Virus record (IMG/VR): IMGVR_UViG_3300025141_000022
Coordinates: 1-64,000 of that record
Origin: a virus
Strand: one strand, 5' to 3'
Length of the DNA: 64,000 bases
The position numbers were made by a program, and so were the translations under genes. The notes below the pieces were generated by a model. That model searched no databases. It was not told the DNA's origin and worked only from the letters and a program-made list of their open reading frames with translations. Within the stretch, counting starts at the first letter, position 1, and each line of letters begins with the position of its first letter. Of the stretch, positions 6,215 through 13,373 are shown in pieces.

Positions 6215-6302
6215 GATGCAGAGAGGTTGCGAGGGCTCAGAAAGGCTCTAAGGGGCTCTCATGGACATTAACCTTTCTTGACATTTACTTGACATTTTAC
6301 CC

Positions 6303-6343
6303 TTGACTTATAGTTACTGGTGTGATATATTTGTTTATATCAC
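6303..6343 (+). promoter_or_regulatory. Sigma-70-type promoter with palindromic operator over the -10
   Basis: TTGACT (6303-6308), 17 bp, TATATT (6326-6331), preceded by two TTGACA-type boxes. An inverted repeat GTGATATA (6322-6329) / TATATCAC (6336-6343) overlaps the -10 hexamer and start region, a placement typical for repressor binding. Drives the gene at 6359. Confidence 0.7.
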
Positions 6344-6358
6344 GAAGGAGTTTTATTC

Positions 6359-7165
6359 ATGCCCCGATTCACTTACGCCAATCGCCTTGAAGCCATTATC
6401 TCTAACCCGCACGCGACGAAGCGTGACCGGGACTTTGCTGGTTCGTTGTTGAGCTTCTACAAGCGCAAAGGAAGGCTCACACCGGGCCGTGCTCGCTGTG
6501 TGAAGGACTTGGAGGCTCGCTATAGCCCCGAGGCCATCGCAGAGCGTCAGAACAACGCCAAGCCCGTTGTAGCGCGTATCCGAGCCTTGATCGACAGCAC
6601 GCCCGGTCTGTCTGAGTGGGAAGGTGACTTTCTCAACAGCTTGATGGTGCAGGCACAGTATAAGGATCTGTCCGAGGCTCAAAATAAAACTTTGGATAAG
6701 ATCGTAAACCGGCACAGCCCGCATGCGGTAGCCGAGCGTAAAGCATGGAATAGCAGCTATATTTCAGACGGATGCCGCGACAAGGCTATCGTTGCCGCTC
6801 GCTACTATGCCACCACTGGATATTTCAGCGACTTGGCACACAAGATCATCGAGGATGACAGCTTCGTGCCGACTCTGAAGCAGTACAAGGCAATCACCGG
6901 CAACAAGTACGCATCCAAGGTGCTGTCGGCATGGTTTGCCGAGCCGAAATACGCTCTCAAATCGCTTGTGACGCTTCGCACTGGTGCTCCCTATGCTGCA
7001 CGTCGAGGAGCAGGCGACAAGCCCTGTATCGTCATCCAGCACAACGCTGGACCCGTTGTGAGTGCTGCTAGCGGGGCCAAGGTCTACAAGCTGCTGCCTT
7101 TCGGTGCTCCGACTCCGATTCTGGTCGAGGAAAGACATATTAAGAAAGCGAGGAAGACAGCGTGA
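6359..7165 (+). CDS. Helical-repeat phage hypothetical protein (268 aa)
   Basis: Contains imperfect helical repeats: residues about 20-60 (D-R-D-F-A-G-S-L-L-S-F-Y...L-T-P-G-R) and about 80-125 (G-D-F-L-N-S-L-M-V-Q-A-Q-Y-K-D-L-S-E-A-Q), each ending near R-H/Y-S-P-x-A. A third partial copy may lie at 140-185. I recognise the repeat style from unannotated phage proteins but not a function. The C-terminal about 70 residues form a separate basic domain. It is the last G+C-rich gene; the next gene starts inside its stop codon (GTGA) but is A+T-rich, so the composition break falls exactly here. Confidence 0.7.
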   Translation: MPRFTYANRLEAIISNPHATKRDRDFAGSLLSFYKRKGRLTPGRARCVKDLEARYSPEAIAERQNNAKPVVARIRALIDSTPGLSEWEGDFLNSLMVQAQYKDLSEAQNKTLDKIVNRHSPHAVAERKAWNSSYISDGCRDKAIVAARYYATTGYFSDLAHKIIEDDSFVPTLKQYKAITGNKYASKVLSAWFAEPKYALKSLVTLRTGAPYAARRGAGDKPCIVIQHNAGPVVSAASGAKVYKLLPFGAPTPILVEERHIKKARKTA

Positions 7166-7665
7166 CCATGGATAAAGACAAGATCGAGGATACAGAAGAT
7201 AATGTTGTTTATCTAGATGAGTATCGCAGAGCTATAGAAGAAGAAAGAAAAGAAGAGGAGAAAAGAAAGAGCCTCGACGAGGAGCAAGAAAGTTATTTTC
7301 TTATGGATGATCTAAGCTCGATGTCTAAGGGTGATGCTAAAAGGTTTACTGATAGCGTGATGGCACTGATCGAAACGCTCGCTGGGATCGACCACATCGA
7401 TGACCCGACTGATGATGTATCGGAGCGACCACCATTCGTTGACTATCAAGATAGAGATTTGCCCGAGGAAGAAAATGATGTGGAGGCTCAGAATAATAAA
7501 AGTATCAAAACCGATACGACTGGTAGGAAGACCACAATCATAGCAATACCACTTCACCCATTGGATACATTTATGAGTGAGGGTATTAAAAGGTATCAGG
7601 ATAAAGAAAGAAATAGTATCGATAAAGATAACACTCAAGAAGAGGAAGGTGACATAGAGGAGTAG
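7162..7665 (+). CDS. Acidic hypothetical protein (167 aa)
   Basis: Starts at GTG 7162 overlapping the previous stop (alternatively at ATG 7168, MDKDKIEDT). It is very rich in Asp, Glu and Lys with an N-terminal helix (E-E-E-R-K-E-E-E-K-R-K) and a middle segment with M-A-L-I-E-T-L-A-G-I; most of the rest looks disordered. It has no recognisable domain. A+T-rich codon use contrasts with the gene it overlaps. Confidence 0.65.
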   Translation: MTMDKDKIEDTEDNVVYLDEYRRAIEEERKEEEKRKSLDEEQESYFLMDDLSSMSKGDAKRFTDSVMALIETLAGIDHIDDPTDDVSERPPFVDYQDRDLPEEENDVEAQNNKSIKTDTTGRKTTIIAIPLHPLDTFMSEGIKRYQDKERNSIDKDNTQEEEGDIEE

Positions 7666-7709
7666 CATAAGTAACATACATAACATGAGACAGTGTTAGT
7701 TTGTGTGAC

Positions 7710-7739
7710 AAAGTGGTACAAAGTGGAGTAAAGTGGATC
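7710..7739 (+). repeat. Three 10-bp direct repeats (iterons)
   Basis: AAAGTGG begins at 7710, 7720 and 7730, each followed by three variable bases, giving an exact 10-bp period, so the sites face the same side of the helix. An inverted AAAGTG half site follows at 7752-7757. Confidence 0.7.
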
Positions 7740-8276
7740 CACCTAAGTGATCACTTTGGTTATAAAGGTAACTGTAAGTGTATGGGTTTGTATACAAGTA
7801 TTCAATCTGTACGCTAAAATGGTTTAGTCTTAATACATACACGCTACGCTTTGTCAAGTGACTCAAAATGTATACGGACATATATAGACCGTATCACATA
7901 ACATACGGACAACCAATGACCGTATCAAATCATATACACTTGACAACCGAACTGCACCGTGTTATAGGGCGAGGGCAGATGTATATAAATGTATACACGC
8001 GCTCACACTGTCGCATATGTACACAATGCGATGTGACACACTAAATGCTCGCGAGGTAAGGGAAACATTCGCGAGGGTAATAAAATAAATAATGTAAACA
8101 AACATAAGAAACACTGTTACAAAAAGAGAGGGAGAGAGTAATAGTATATAAGAGTATACAGTAAGGGATAGCCCAGTTATAACCTATGTTACCACTGTAG
8201 CATCATATATGATACATAAACCTTTGTATACATAAATGCTACAACGCGAAACGTCAGGTTACAAGTATGTTATCAA

Positions 8277-8302
8277 GGGGGGGGAGTACCCCCCTACCCC
8301 CC
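8277..8302 (+). repeat. G8 / C6 / C6 hairpin-forming tract
   Basis: Eight G (8277-8284), AGTA, six C (8289-8294), TA, six C (8297-8302). The G tract can pair with either C tract. It is an unusual feature in an A+T-rich region and may also be an assembly-sensitive homopolymer. Confidence 0.6.
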
Positions 8303-8404
8303 TAGGGCCGGAATCTATGTCCCTAGCGTATTGACCTGTCAAGTGGCGATTAAATACATTCACGATACGCACAGAAATTTTCCAGATTTTAGCATATATA
8401 CTAC

Positions 8405-8617
8405 ATGGGAGTAATAAGAACAGAGAAGAATACCTGCCCGCGTTGCGGTAGTCCGATTATATGGATGTGTTATGGCAAAACCGGGTTCGCATACTGCTCA
8501 AGGTCGCCAAAGGCAACCATGGAGTTTAAACTCGGCTCTACAAGGCCCCGGTTCTGTCATTGGGAAGGGAAGTGTCAGCGAATGAAGAATGGTAGGATCG
8601 AATTCGTTTATGAATAA
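8405..8617 (+). CDS. Zinc-ribbon-like small protein (70 aa)
   Basis: ATG at 8405 opens the first gene after the non-coding region. The motif CPRCGSPI near residues 11-18 is half a zinc ribbon; further cysteines at C-Y-G, C-S-R-S and C-H-W-E-G-K-C could complete the site. The context C-x2-C-G-x-P-I-I-W-M-C-Y recalls small nucleic-acid-binding zinc ribbons. Specific role unknown. Confidence 0.65.
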   Translation: MGVIRTEKNTCPRCGSPIIWMCYGKTGFAYCSRSPKATMEFKLGSTRPRFCHWEGKCQRMKNGRIEFVYE

Positions 8618-8698
8618 GAGGGTTTGTAAAAAAAAACGCAAATAAAAATTCGGAATCGTAAGCTAATCCATAGTTAGAAGAGAGGGAGAAATACCGCT

Positions 8699-8869
8699 AT
8701 GTTAACAAAGGAAGAGATTATGCGCTTTCAGGCTCAATTAGCAGCATGTACGTCAGTGATTGATCAAATGCAAGATAAGTTAGAGCAAATTACCGAAAGA
8801 CTTAATGAAAATATAAAAGCAGCCAAAATGCCAGTTAAATGCGATTCGGTTAATGGCAAAGCAAAATAA
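8699..8869 (+). CDS. Small coiled-coil protein (56 aa)
   Basis: ATG 8699 behind GAGAGGGAGAAA. The product (MLTKEEIMRFQAQLAACTSV...) has heptad-like spacing over residues 8-42, so it is probably a short coiled coil. The next gene starts within its last 17 bases in another frame, which supports translation of both. Function unknown. Confidence 0.6.
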   Translation: MLTKEEIMRFQAQLAACTSVIDQMQDKLEQITERLNENIKAAKMPVKCDSVNGKAK

Positions 8870-9242
8870 GAAGAAAGAGAAAGAAAAAAAGAAAGCAGAA
8901 AAGAAGCGCGTATTTAAAAGAACGAAAGCGGCGACCCAGCAACAGACAGCATTCTTCGTTGCGGGTGACTTAGTGAAGATTAGAACGGCCAGTTTTGCAA
9001 AGATAGAAGACACCATGGATCTAGATGTAGTATATGGAACACACAACATGGGGAAAACAGGCGTAGTGATTAAACAGATGGGAGAGGAGTATAATACTAT
9101 GCGGAGGACGATGTATGTCGATGACATGTTAGAGTGGTGGTATAATGGCTCAGGAAGAGGACCGTATTACAAAGTATACGTTGATGGAGAGAACTACATT
9201 TACTCCAGGCAAGAATTAGAGTTAATATCTGAAGCTTGGTGA
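8853..9242 (+). CDS. Lys-rich protein with GDLV-type SH3-like domain (129 aa)
   Basis: An N-terminal run of about 28 mostly Lys/Glu residues (K-K-K-E-K-E-K-K-K-A-E-K-K) precedes a domain with V-A-G-D-L-V-K-I, a K-T-G-V-V-I-K-Q strand and the C-terminus ELELISEAW. This is the same layout as the array genes at 111-1598 (GDLV at the start, LEVIS-E at the end) in an A+T-rich version. The basic tail could bind nucleic acid. Function unknown. Confidence 0.7.
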   Translation: MAKQNKKKEKEKKKAEKKRVFKRTKAATQQQTAFFVAGDLVKIRTASFAKIEDTMDLDVVYGTHNMGKTGVVIKQMGEEYNTMRRTMYVDDMLEWWYNGSGRGPYYKVYVDGENYIYSRQELELISEAW

Positions 9243-9293
9243 GTTATAGTGTTTTATAGTGTTAGCACACTATATACTTTAAGGAGCCTAGTT

Positions 9294-9599
9294 ATGGACG
9301 AATTCCCCAGTGGATCTGATGCTTTAGAGGCAGCAACCATGCAAACTGTTAAAGAGTTGCTAGAATATGCAACTGGCGGTCTTTCGGATAAGGAACCGAT
9401 ACCGTATCAATTATTATCTGGCTCAGGCGATGCGTGGTATTACGACACCAAAGAACGTATCCCGGTCAGAGTTTCCAGAGGTTCGGAAGTTATGGTGATG
9501 AGTTCAAAACCCGATTCTCAAGGACGGATTTTAGTTTATGTTCCACATAGGCTTATCCTAGTTCCTGAAGAAGACCTTATCACTGTTGGCTTTAATTAG
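9294..9599 (+). CDS. Hypothetical protein (101 aa)
   Basis: The frame is open from a GTG at 9249, but AAGGAG at 9281-9286 selects the ATG at 9294 (MDEFPSGSDALEAA). It has an N-terminal helical half, then a beta-rich half (R-V-S-R-G-S-E-V-M-V-M ... I-L-V-Y-V-P-H-R-L-I-L-V). No domain recognised. The next gene's GTG overlaps its stop codon (TAGTG). Confidence 0.65.
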   Translation: MDEFPSGSDALEAATMQTVKELLEYATGGLSDKEPIPYQLLSGSGDAWYYDTKERIPVRVSRGSEVMVMSSKPDSQGRILVYVPHRLILVPEEDLITVGFN

Positions 9600-9823
9600 T
9601 GAACCAATTGAACCTCCATGGTGTTCGGCACAATGATGTCGAACACCTTCTTCATTCTTTCTTATATCGTAATTTGGACAATCTTCCCGTAGAGGTTATA
9701 ACAGGCAAATCTGACCAAATGAGAAATATTGTTAAGTCTGTTATTAAAGAATACGGGTTTTTTTGTCATAATCAACACTGGGTTAACGAAGGGTGTTTAA
9801 TCATAACCGACTCCGAGGTGTAA
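9599..9823 (+). CDS. Smr-domain protein (74 aa)
   Basis: GTG start overlapping the preceding TAG. The protein is essentially a minimal Smr domain: the N-terminal LNLHGVRHNDVEHLL matches the L-D-L-H-G motif, and PVEVITGKSDQMRNIV corresponds to the family's T-G-x-G...L-x-x-x-V region. Smr domains in MutS2 and related proteins nick DNA or RNA. The usual GKG is GKS here, so the activity is uncertain. A stand-alone Smr domain of this size is typical of marine phages. Confidence 0.8.
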   Translation: MNQLNLHGVRHNDVEHLLHSFLYRNLDNLPVEVITGKSDQMRNIVKSVIKEYGFFCHNQHWVNEGCLIITDSEV

Positions 9824-9964
9824 ATGCACATAGATGATGAAATCAAGTTAGAACGTCGAATAAAGAACACTGTTCTTTCTATTCCTTTCTTTGTTAGTTA
9901 CTGGGCCTTTGGGTTCGAATTCACTGTTTTACTACTACTGATATTTATCTTATTTAAAAAATAG
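9824..9964 (+). CDS. Small single-pass membrane protein (46 aa)
   Basis: ATG 9824 directly follows the Smr stop codon. Residues 18-45 form a hydrophobic span (S-I-P-F-F-V-S-Y-W-A-F-G ... L-L-L-L-I-F-I-L-F) ending in KK; the N-terminus is charged. Likely a small inner-membrane protein; role unknown. Confidence 0.55.
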   Translation: MHIDDEIKLERRIKNTVLSIPFFVSYWAFGFEFTVLLLLIFILFKK

Positions 9965-10015
9965 CAATTTTTCTGCCCTCAAGTCTATCTACTATAGAAT
10001 AACTGAGGTTTTGCT

Positions 10016-10678
10016 ATGTATAAAAAAAATTTTCTATCAACTTTTCTATGCGCATTGATGCTTATCGGCTGTAGCGCATGTTCGCCCGAATTAGAGAGCG
10101 AACCAACATCTGATTCTCAAGAGCCCGCGCCCGTCGTTGTAGATTCTGGCCCCTCTGTGGATTCAACTGAGCCTGAAGAGCCTGACCGGTCTTGGGTCAC
10201 ATGGACCGATTGCGGCGGTGCTGTTGGCGAGCACGCATGCGATTTTACATTTAAAGACCAAGACGACCTTGATTGGTCTTTATATGACCAACATGGCAAG
10301 CTAACTCTTCTGGACTTTTCCACGATGTGGTGCTCTGTCTGTAACAACATTGCTACTAAGGGTAACGAATTTGAGGCGAAATACGGGCAGAACAGTAGTG
10401 GCGCCGTTCAATTCGAATGGATTACGGTTCTTATTGATGATTCTACTGGGGGTACTGTGGATTTAGCTGATGTTCAAGCGTGGGTTAATAACTATGGCAT
10501 AAATGGCACCGTTTTAGCTGGGGATCGAAGTATTATCGATTTAACTGCTGCTGAAGGGTTTCCTATTAGCTCCTGGCCGACTCTCGTACTTGTTGGTGAA
10601 GAAATGGAGATTCTTGCAGGATGGCGTGGATGGAATGAATCTTGGGTTTCTACTGCCATTGAGGAACATCTAAACTAA
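10016..10678 (+). CDS. Thioredoxin/TlpA-like lipoprotein (220 aa)
   Basis: Signal peptide MYKKNFLSTFLCALMLIG followed by the lipobox-like L-I-G-C (Cys19), so it is probably a lipoprotein. Next comes a Ser/Pro/Glu-rich linker (20-60), then a thioredoxin fold: L-T-L-L-D-F-S-T-M-W-C-S-V-C (catalytic CxxC), a cis-Pro region S-S-W-P-T-L-V-L and a C-terminal helix. TlpA-like proteins reduce or isomerise disulfides outside the cytoplasm. Finding one on a phage suggests maturation of envelope proteins or protection from redox stress (inference). RBS upstream is weak (AACTGAGGTTTTGCT). Confidence 0.85.
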   Translation: MYKKNFLSTFLCALMLIGCSACSPELESEPTSDSQEPAPVVVDSGPSVDSTEPEEPDRSWVTWTDCGGAVGEHACDFTFKDQDDLDWSLYDQHGKLTLLDFSTMWCSVCNNIATKGNEFEAKYGQNSSGAVQFEWITVLIDDSTGGTVDLADVQAWVNNYGINGTVLAGDRSIIDLTAAEGFPISSWPTLVLVGEEMEILAGWRGWNESWVSTAIEEHLN

Positions 10679-10730
10679 TTATAAAAGACCCAAAGGGGTA
10701 AAAAATTTTTAGTAAAGGATTTTGATACAA

Positions 10731-11147
10731 ATGAGCATAAAACTAGATGAACTGCGAAAGATTATTTCTGAGGTCATAGCAGAGGGTAATCCATACAACC
10801 CAATTCAAACCATGCCGGCCGCACAACAACCGAGCCCTGGCGAGCAAGGAATCAGATCAACCTATCACATGGGCACCCACGGCGCAGTCGGTGATCCGAG
10901 AGACGATGAAGATCTTGAAGGGATATCTGATTCGGATAAGGCAGCGCTATTTGATGCTCTTATGCAAAATGTAAAAATTCTTCTTGAGAACTGGCGGGAG
11001 CGCGATCCGCAAACGACGGCTGGTAGCTACTTTCACGATGTGTTACATTTGGTCAAAAGTTATGACCCAGAATACTTCCCTCCCAGCGATGATCCATCAG
11101 CGATGTCGGATGACGCAATAGACCCTTTAAGTGGAATTGGTGAATAG
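10731..11147 (+). CDS. Hypothetical acidic protein, possible head-internal protein (138 aa)
   Basis: The start is ATG 10731 (MSIKLDELRKIISEVIAEG); a TTG at 10722 is possible but unneeded. The N-terminal amphipathic helix followed by V-I-A-E|G-N resembles T4 prohead-protease sites (L/I/V-x-E before a small residue). Residues 25-60 are Pro/Gly/Gln-rich and disordered, then a helical, acidic C-terminal part. Several genes downstream show the same N-terminal arrangement, so a shared packaging route is plausible. No enzymatic motif. Confidence 0.6.
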   Translation: MSIKLDELRKIISEVIAEGNPYNPIQTMPAAQQPSPGEQGIRSTYHMGTHGAVGDPRDDEDLEGISDSDKAALFDALMQNVKILLENWRERDPQTTAGSYFHDVLHLVKSYDPEYFPPSDDPSAMSDDAIDPLSGIGE

Positions 11148-11186
11148 TACCTTCACAGATTCAAATAAACACTATATACTTATGTA

Positions 11187-11663
11187 ATGAGTGATGATGT
11201 GTGGTTTACTGGTACAGGAATACAAATAGCATTCAACGATATTGTTGATTCGGTGAAGAGCCATTGCCAATTAGGTGGCAAAGTGTTTGTTGGCTCCGAT
11301 AGTTTTTTAAACAAAGACAAATGTACGTTCACAACTGCTATATGTCTACATGGAGCAAAAGGACAAAGTGGAGGCAATTATTTTGTTCGACGCAAGAAGT
11401 TTCCTAAATCCAAGTTTAATAGTTTAGTTCATCGCATAACTATTGAAGTCAACCAATCTGTAGAACTTGGTCTTCAGTTATTGGAGCACTGCCCTCGACT
11501 CAGTATCGAACTACACCTAGATGTCAGCGCCCCAGAAAAGAAGATGGCAACTAGTAAATTTTCCGATGCTTTAGTTGGTTACGCTCGTGGTGCTGGTTTT
11601 GAAACTAAAATTAAACCTAACTCTTGGGCAGCAGCTGCAGTTGCGGATAAACATTCAAAATAA
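11187..11663 (+). CDS. YkuK/DUF458-like RNase H-fold protein (158 aa)
   Basis: The sequence carries the family landmarks: V-F-V-G-S-D-S near residue 34 (first strand with the acidic residue), R-K-K-F-P-K, H-R-I-T-I-E-V-N-Q-S-V-E-L, E-L-H-L-D-V-S and the C-terminal K-I-K-P-N-S-W-A-A-A-A-V-A-D-K-H. This closely follows the YkuK (DUF458) pattern, a ribonuclease H-like fold of unproven activity. The conserved acidic residues suggest a metal-dependent nuclease (inference). Preceded by an A+T-rich leader, no clear RBS. Confidence 0.82.
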   Translation: MSDDVWFTGTGIQIAFNDIVDSVKSHCQLGGKVFVGSDSFLNKDKCTFTTAICLHGAKGQSGGNYFVRRKKFPKSKFNSLVHRITIEVNQSVELGLQLLEHCPRLSIELHLDVSAPEKKMATSKFSDALVGYARGAGFETKIKPNSWAAAAVADKHSK

Positions 11664-11672
11664 GGCATATTT

Positions 11673-12035
11673 ATGAGAACTTTAGAATCATTAAAATTAT
11701 ATAGCAAGAAAGTTGGCCGTATTAGAGGTGAAACCGTTAAAGAAAGAATACAATTTATTATCAGCCGATGTGAAAACGTTGAAGAGGCATGCCGCTTAGC
11801 TAGGCAAGAAAGGAGAGACTTAACCAATTACCGACTTGAATACTCCAACAAACACAAGCTCATCAGAGAACAGCTTTCAAGAATGCAATTTTCTGGTGGT
11901 ACAGACCTAGATATCTATATTGACAATCTTAAGCAAGAATTTTTAACTACCGATGTTGCAGCACATGTCGATACTTTGGGTTATCTAATTGTGGAACTGA
12001 GCAAAGCTAACCGAAGTTGGTGGGCAGACGAATAA
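11673..12035 (+). CDS. Helical hypothetical protein (120 aa)
   Basis: Predominantly helical, basic N-terminal half (L-Y-S-K-K-V-G-R-I-R-G-E-T-V-K-E-R-I) and a C-terminal half with Y-I-D-N-L-K-Q-E-F-L. It is only 9 nt downstream of the YkuK-like gene and the last gene before a promoter, so it is probably co-transcribed with it. No known domain recognised. Confidence 0.6.
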   Translation: MRTLESLKLYSKKVGRIRGETVKERIQFIISRCENVEEACRLARQERRDLTNYRLEYSNKHKLIREQLSRMQFSGGTDLDIYIDNLKQEFLTTDVAAHVDTLGYLIVELSKANRSWWADE

Positions 12036-12042
12036 AAAACAC

Positions 12043-12079
12043 TTGCCTTTTTGAGTATACTGTGTTATATTAATACAGT
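12043..12079 (+). promoter_or_regulatory. Sigma-70-type promoter flanked by a short inverted repeat
   Basis: TTGCCT (12043-12048), 17 bp, TATATT (12066-12071). ACTGT (12059-12063) and ACAGT (12075-12079) are symmetric around the -10, a possible operator. It precedes AGGAGG and the gene at 12094. Confidence 0.65.
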
Positions 12080-12093
12080 CATCAGGAGGCATT

Positions 12094-12411
12094 ATGTTCT
12101 ATAAACCGCTCAACTCAACCATCAGATGTGCTGATGGATTTTCTATGAGTGTGCAAGCTAGCTCAACAGCTTATTCTACACCAAGAAACAATGTAGGGCC
12201 ATACACCACAGCTGAGGTCGGATTCCCAAGTCAAGAAGAAGATCTTCTCATCGAATATGCAGACAATCGCATGGAGCCCACCGAGACTGTATATGGTTAT
12301 GTTCCGCGTCAAACAATTGTGAATGTTATTGTTAAGCACGGCGGGATTGTGGAAGGAGAGCTTCCCGAAGGTTTCCCTTTTCTAAAGGCGGCATCACATG
12401 ACTCTGAATGA
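12094..12411 (+). CDS. Conserved phage protein (105 aa)
   Basis: Has the pattern C-A-D-G-F-S-M-S-V-Q-A (near residue 12), Y-S-T-P-R-N-N-V-G-P-Y, V-E/G-F-P-S-x-E-E-D-L-L and T-V-Y-G-Y-V-P, which I recognise as a widespread unannotated phage family. It is often encoded among small host-takeover genes; the function is unknown. A strong AGGAGG (12084-12089) precedes the ATG. Its stop lies 13 nt inside the next gene. Confidence 0.75.
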   Translation: MFYKPLNSTIRCADGFSMSVQASSTAYSTPRNNVGPYTTAEVGFPSQEEDLLIEYADNRMEPTETVYGYVPRQTIVNVIVKHGGIVEGELPEGFPFLKAASHDSE

Positions 12412-12838
12412 AAGAAGAAGGTTGTTTAGCGCTAGTTTTAATATACTAGCAAATTGGCTCTATGACAAGGGCTATAATCTTCATGTTGATACTGATGAGA
12501 CAAATGCATTTTATCGGGAAGACAAACTTATCTGTATTGATTCTCGCATGGGAATTGAAAAGAGGCTGTACACACTTATACACGAGTGTGGGCACTTGCT
12601 AATAGAAGACAGATGGTCTGCGTATGCTAAAAAGTACTTGCACGCCGGTGTACGAGACGATGGAAGAAAAATGAGATCTGCAAAATATAGAGTTTCTATT
12701 ATTGAAGAAGAAGTAGAAGCTTGGGAAAAGGGATACCGACTAGCTAAAAGACTTAATCTTTACATTGATGAAGAGGGGTTCATTAAAGATAAAACTGAGG
12801 CTTTGATGAGTTATTTTGAATGGGCAAGCAAACCATAA
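12398..12838 (+). CDS. Zincin-like metallopeptidase, ImmA/IrrE style (146 aa)
   Basis: The motif Y-T-L-I-H-E-C-G-H-L-L-I-E near residues 58-70 is an HExxH zinc site. A downstream I-I-E-E-E-V-E-A-W-E-K-G-Y (about 106-118) provides the third-ligand glutamate, the spacing seen in ImmA/IrrE-like peptidases. ImmA-type enzymes cleave repressors or toxins; whether this one does so in the host is unknown. It overlaps the genes on both sides (14 and 19 nt). Confidence 0.75.
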   Translation: MTLNERRRLFSASFNILANWLYDKGYNLHVDTDETNAFYREDKLICIDSRMGIEKRLYTLIHECGHLLIEDRWSAYAKKYLHAGVRDDGRKMRSAKYRVSIIEEEVEAWEKGYRLAKRLNLYIDEEGFIKDKTEALMSYFEWASKP

Positions 12839-13146
12839 AAATAGGTTCACTAGTGTGGTATAATGTGGGCGGAGGCAAACAGAAATCCATAGGGCTAGTT
12901 GTAGACTATCGCTCTAAAGTACCCTCGCCGGGATTTGGCTGGGGCTTGACCGACTCGTATATGGAATGTATAAGAGTACATTGGGTTACAAAAGGAACAT
13001 ATATGCCCAAGCCAATTGACATTGAGTGTGGCAACCCGCTCATTGAGCAGATTGCGCCAGGACAAATTATAGTTTATGACATACCGCTATCAAATGATAA
13101 TTGGTATGAGGCTAAGTATTTTAAAATTATTTCGGAGGTTAAATGA
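12820..13146 (+). CDS. SH3-like GxLV-family protein (108 aa)
   Basis: Starts MGKQTIKIGSLVWYNVGGG, has an I-G-L-V-V-D-Y strand and ends F-K-I-I-S-E-V-K, i.e. the layout of the KVGDLV array with a longer middle insert. The last codons again contain GGAGGT, which acts as RBS for the next ATG (ATGA overlap, 13143-13146), echoing the cassette at 100-1345 in a diverged form. Confidence 0.7.
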   Translation: MGKQTIKIGSLVWYNVGGGKQKSIGLVVDYRSKVPSPGFGWGLTDSYMECIRVHWVTKGTYMPKPIDIECGNPLIEQIAPGQIIVYDIPLSNDNWYEAKYFKIISEVK

Positions 13147-13373
13147 CAAGCTTAATGCTAACAATAATAATTGCAGCCACGCAGTATGCCGGCACAGTAG
13201 ACATGATTGAAGAGGACATTGCTGTGGTTGAAATGATATCAGAAGATTCAGAACCTATCACTCTGGAACTGCCTGTTGCTATATTTCCATGCGAAATTAA
13301 AGAGGGCGACTGGTTTTACATGGAACAAATTGATGGGGTCACCGAGTTGCGGTGCGGGGAGCCGCCACTATGA
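13143..13373 (+). CDS. Small protein resembling DUF3006 (76 aa)
   Basis: A short hydrophobic N-terminus (MTSLMLTIIIAATQ) is followed by A-G-T-V-D-M-I-E-E-D-I-A-V-V-E and I-K-E-G-D-W-F-Y, the pattern of DUF3006-like beta barrels (weak). The N-terminus might be a signal peptide or simply a strand. ATGA overlaps connect it to the genes on both sides, so all three are translationally coupled. Confidence 0.6.
   Translation: MTSLMLTIIIAATQYAGTVDMIEEDIAVVEMISEDSEPITLELPVAIFPCEIKEGDWFYMEQIDGVTELRCGEPPL

Larger units (their letters stand above)
7666..8404 (+). other. 739-nt non-coding region, candidate origin or control region
   Basis: No credible gene on either strand. It contains three 10-bp iterons (7710-7739), an inverted AAAGTG copy at 7752-7757, five GTATAC palindromes (7790, 7870, 7991, 8154, 8226), paired copies of ACCGTATCA near 7888 and 7919, a possible promoter TTGACA-17-TATAGG (7940-7968) and a G8/C6 hairpin (8277-8294). 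The repeat density and A+T-rich surroundings are typical of replication origins or transcription-control hubs. Confidence 0.6.

Noticed and set aside
7690-7900. Minus-strand frame of 61 codons in the intergenic region
   Set aside because: Overlaps the iterons and palindromes; composition is low-complexity Tyr/Leu/Ser without RBS.
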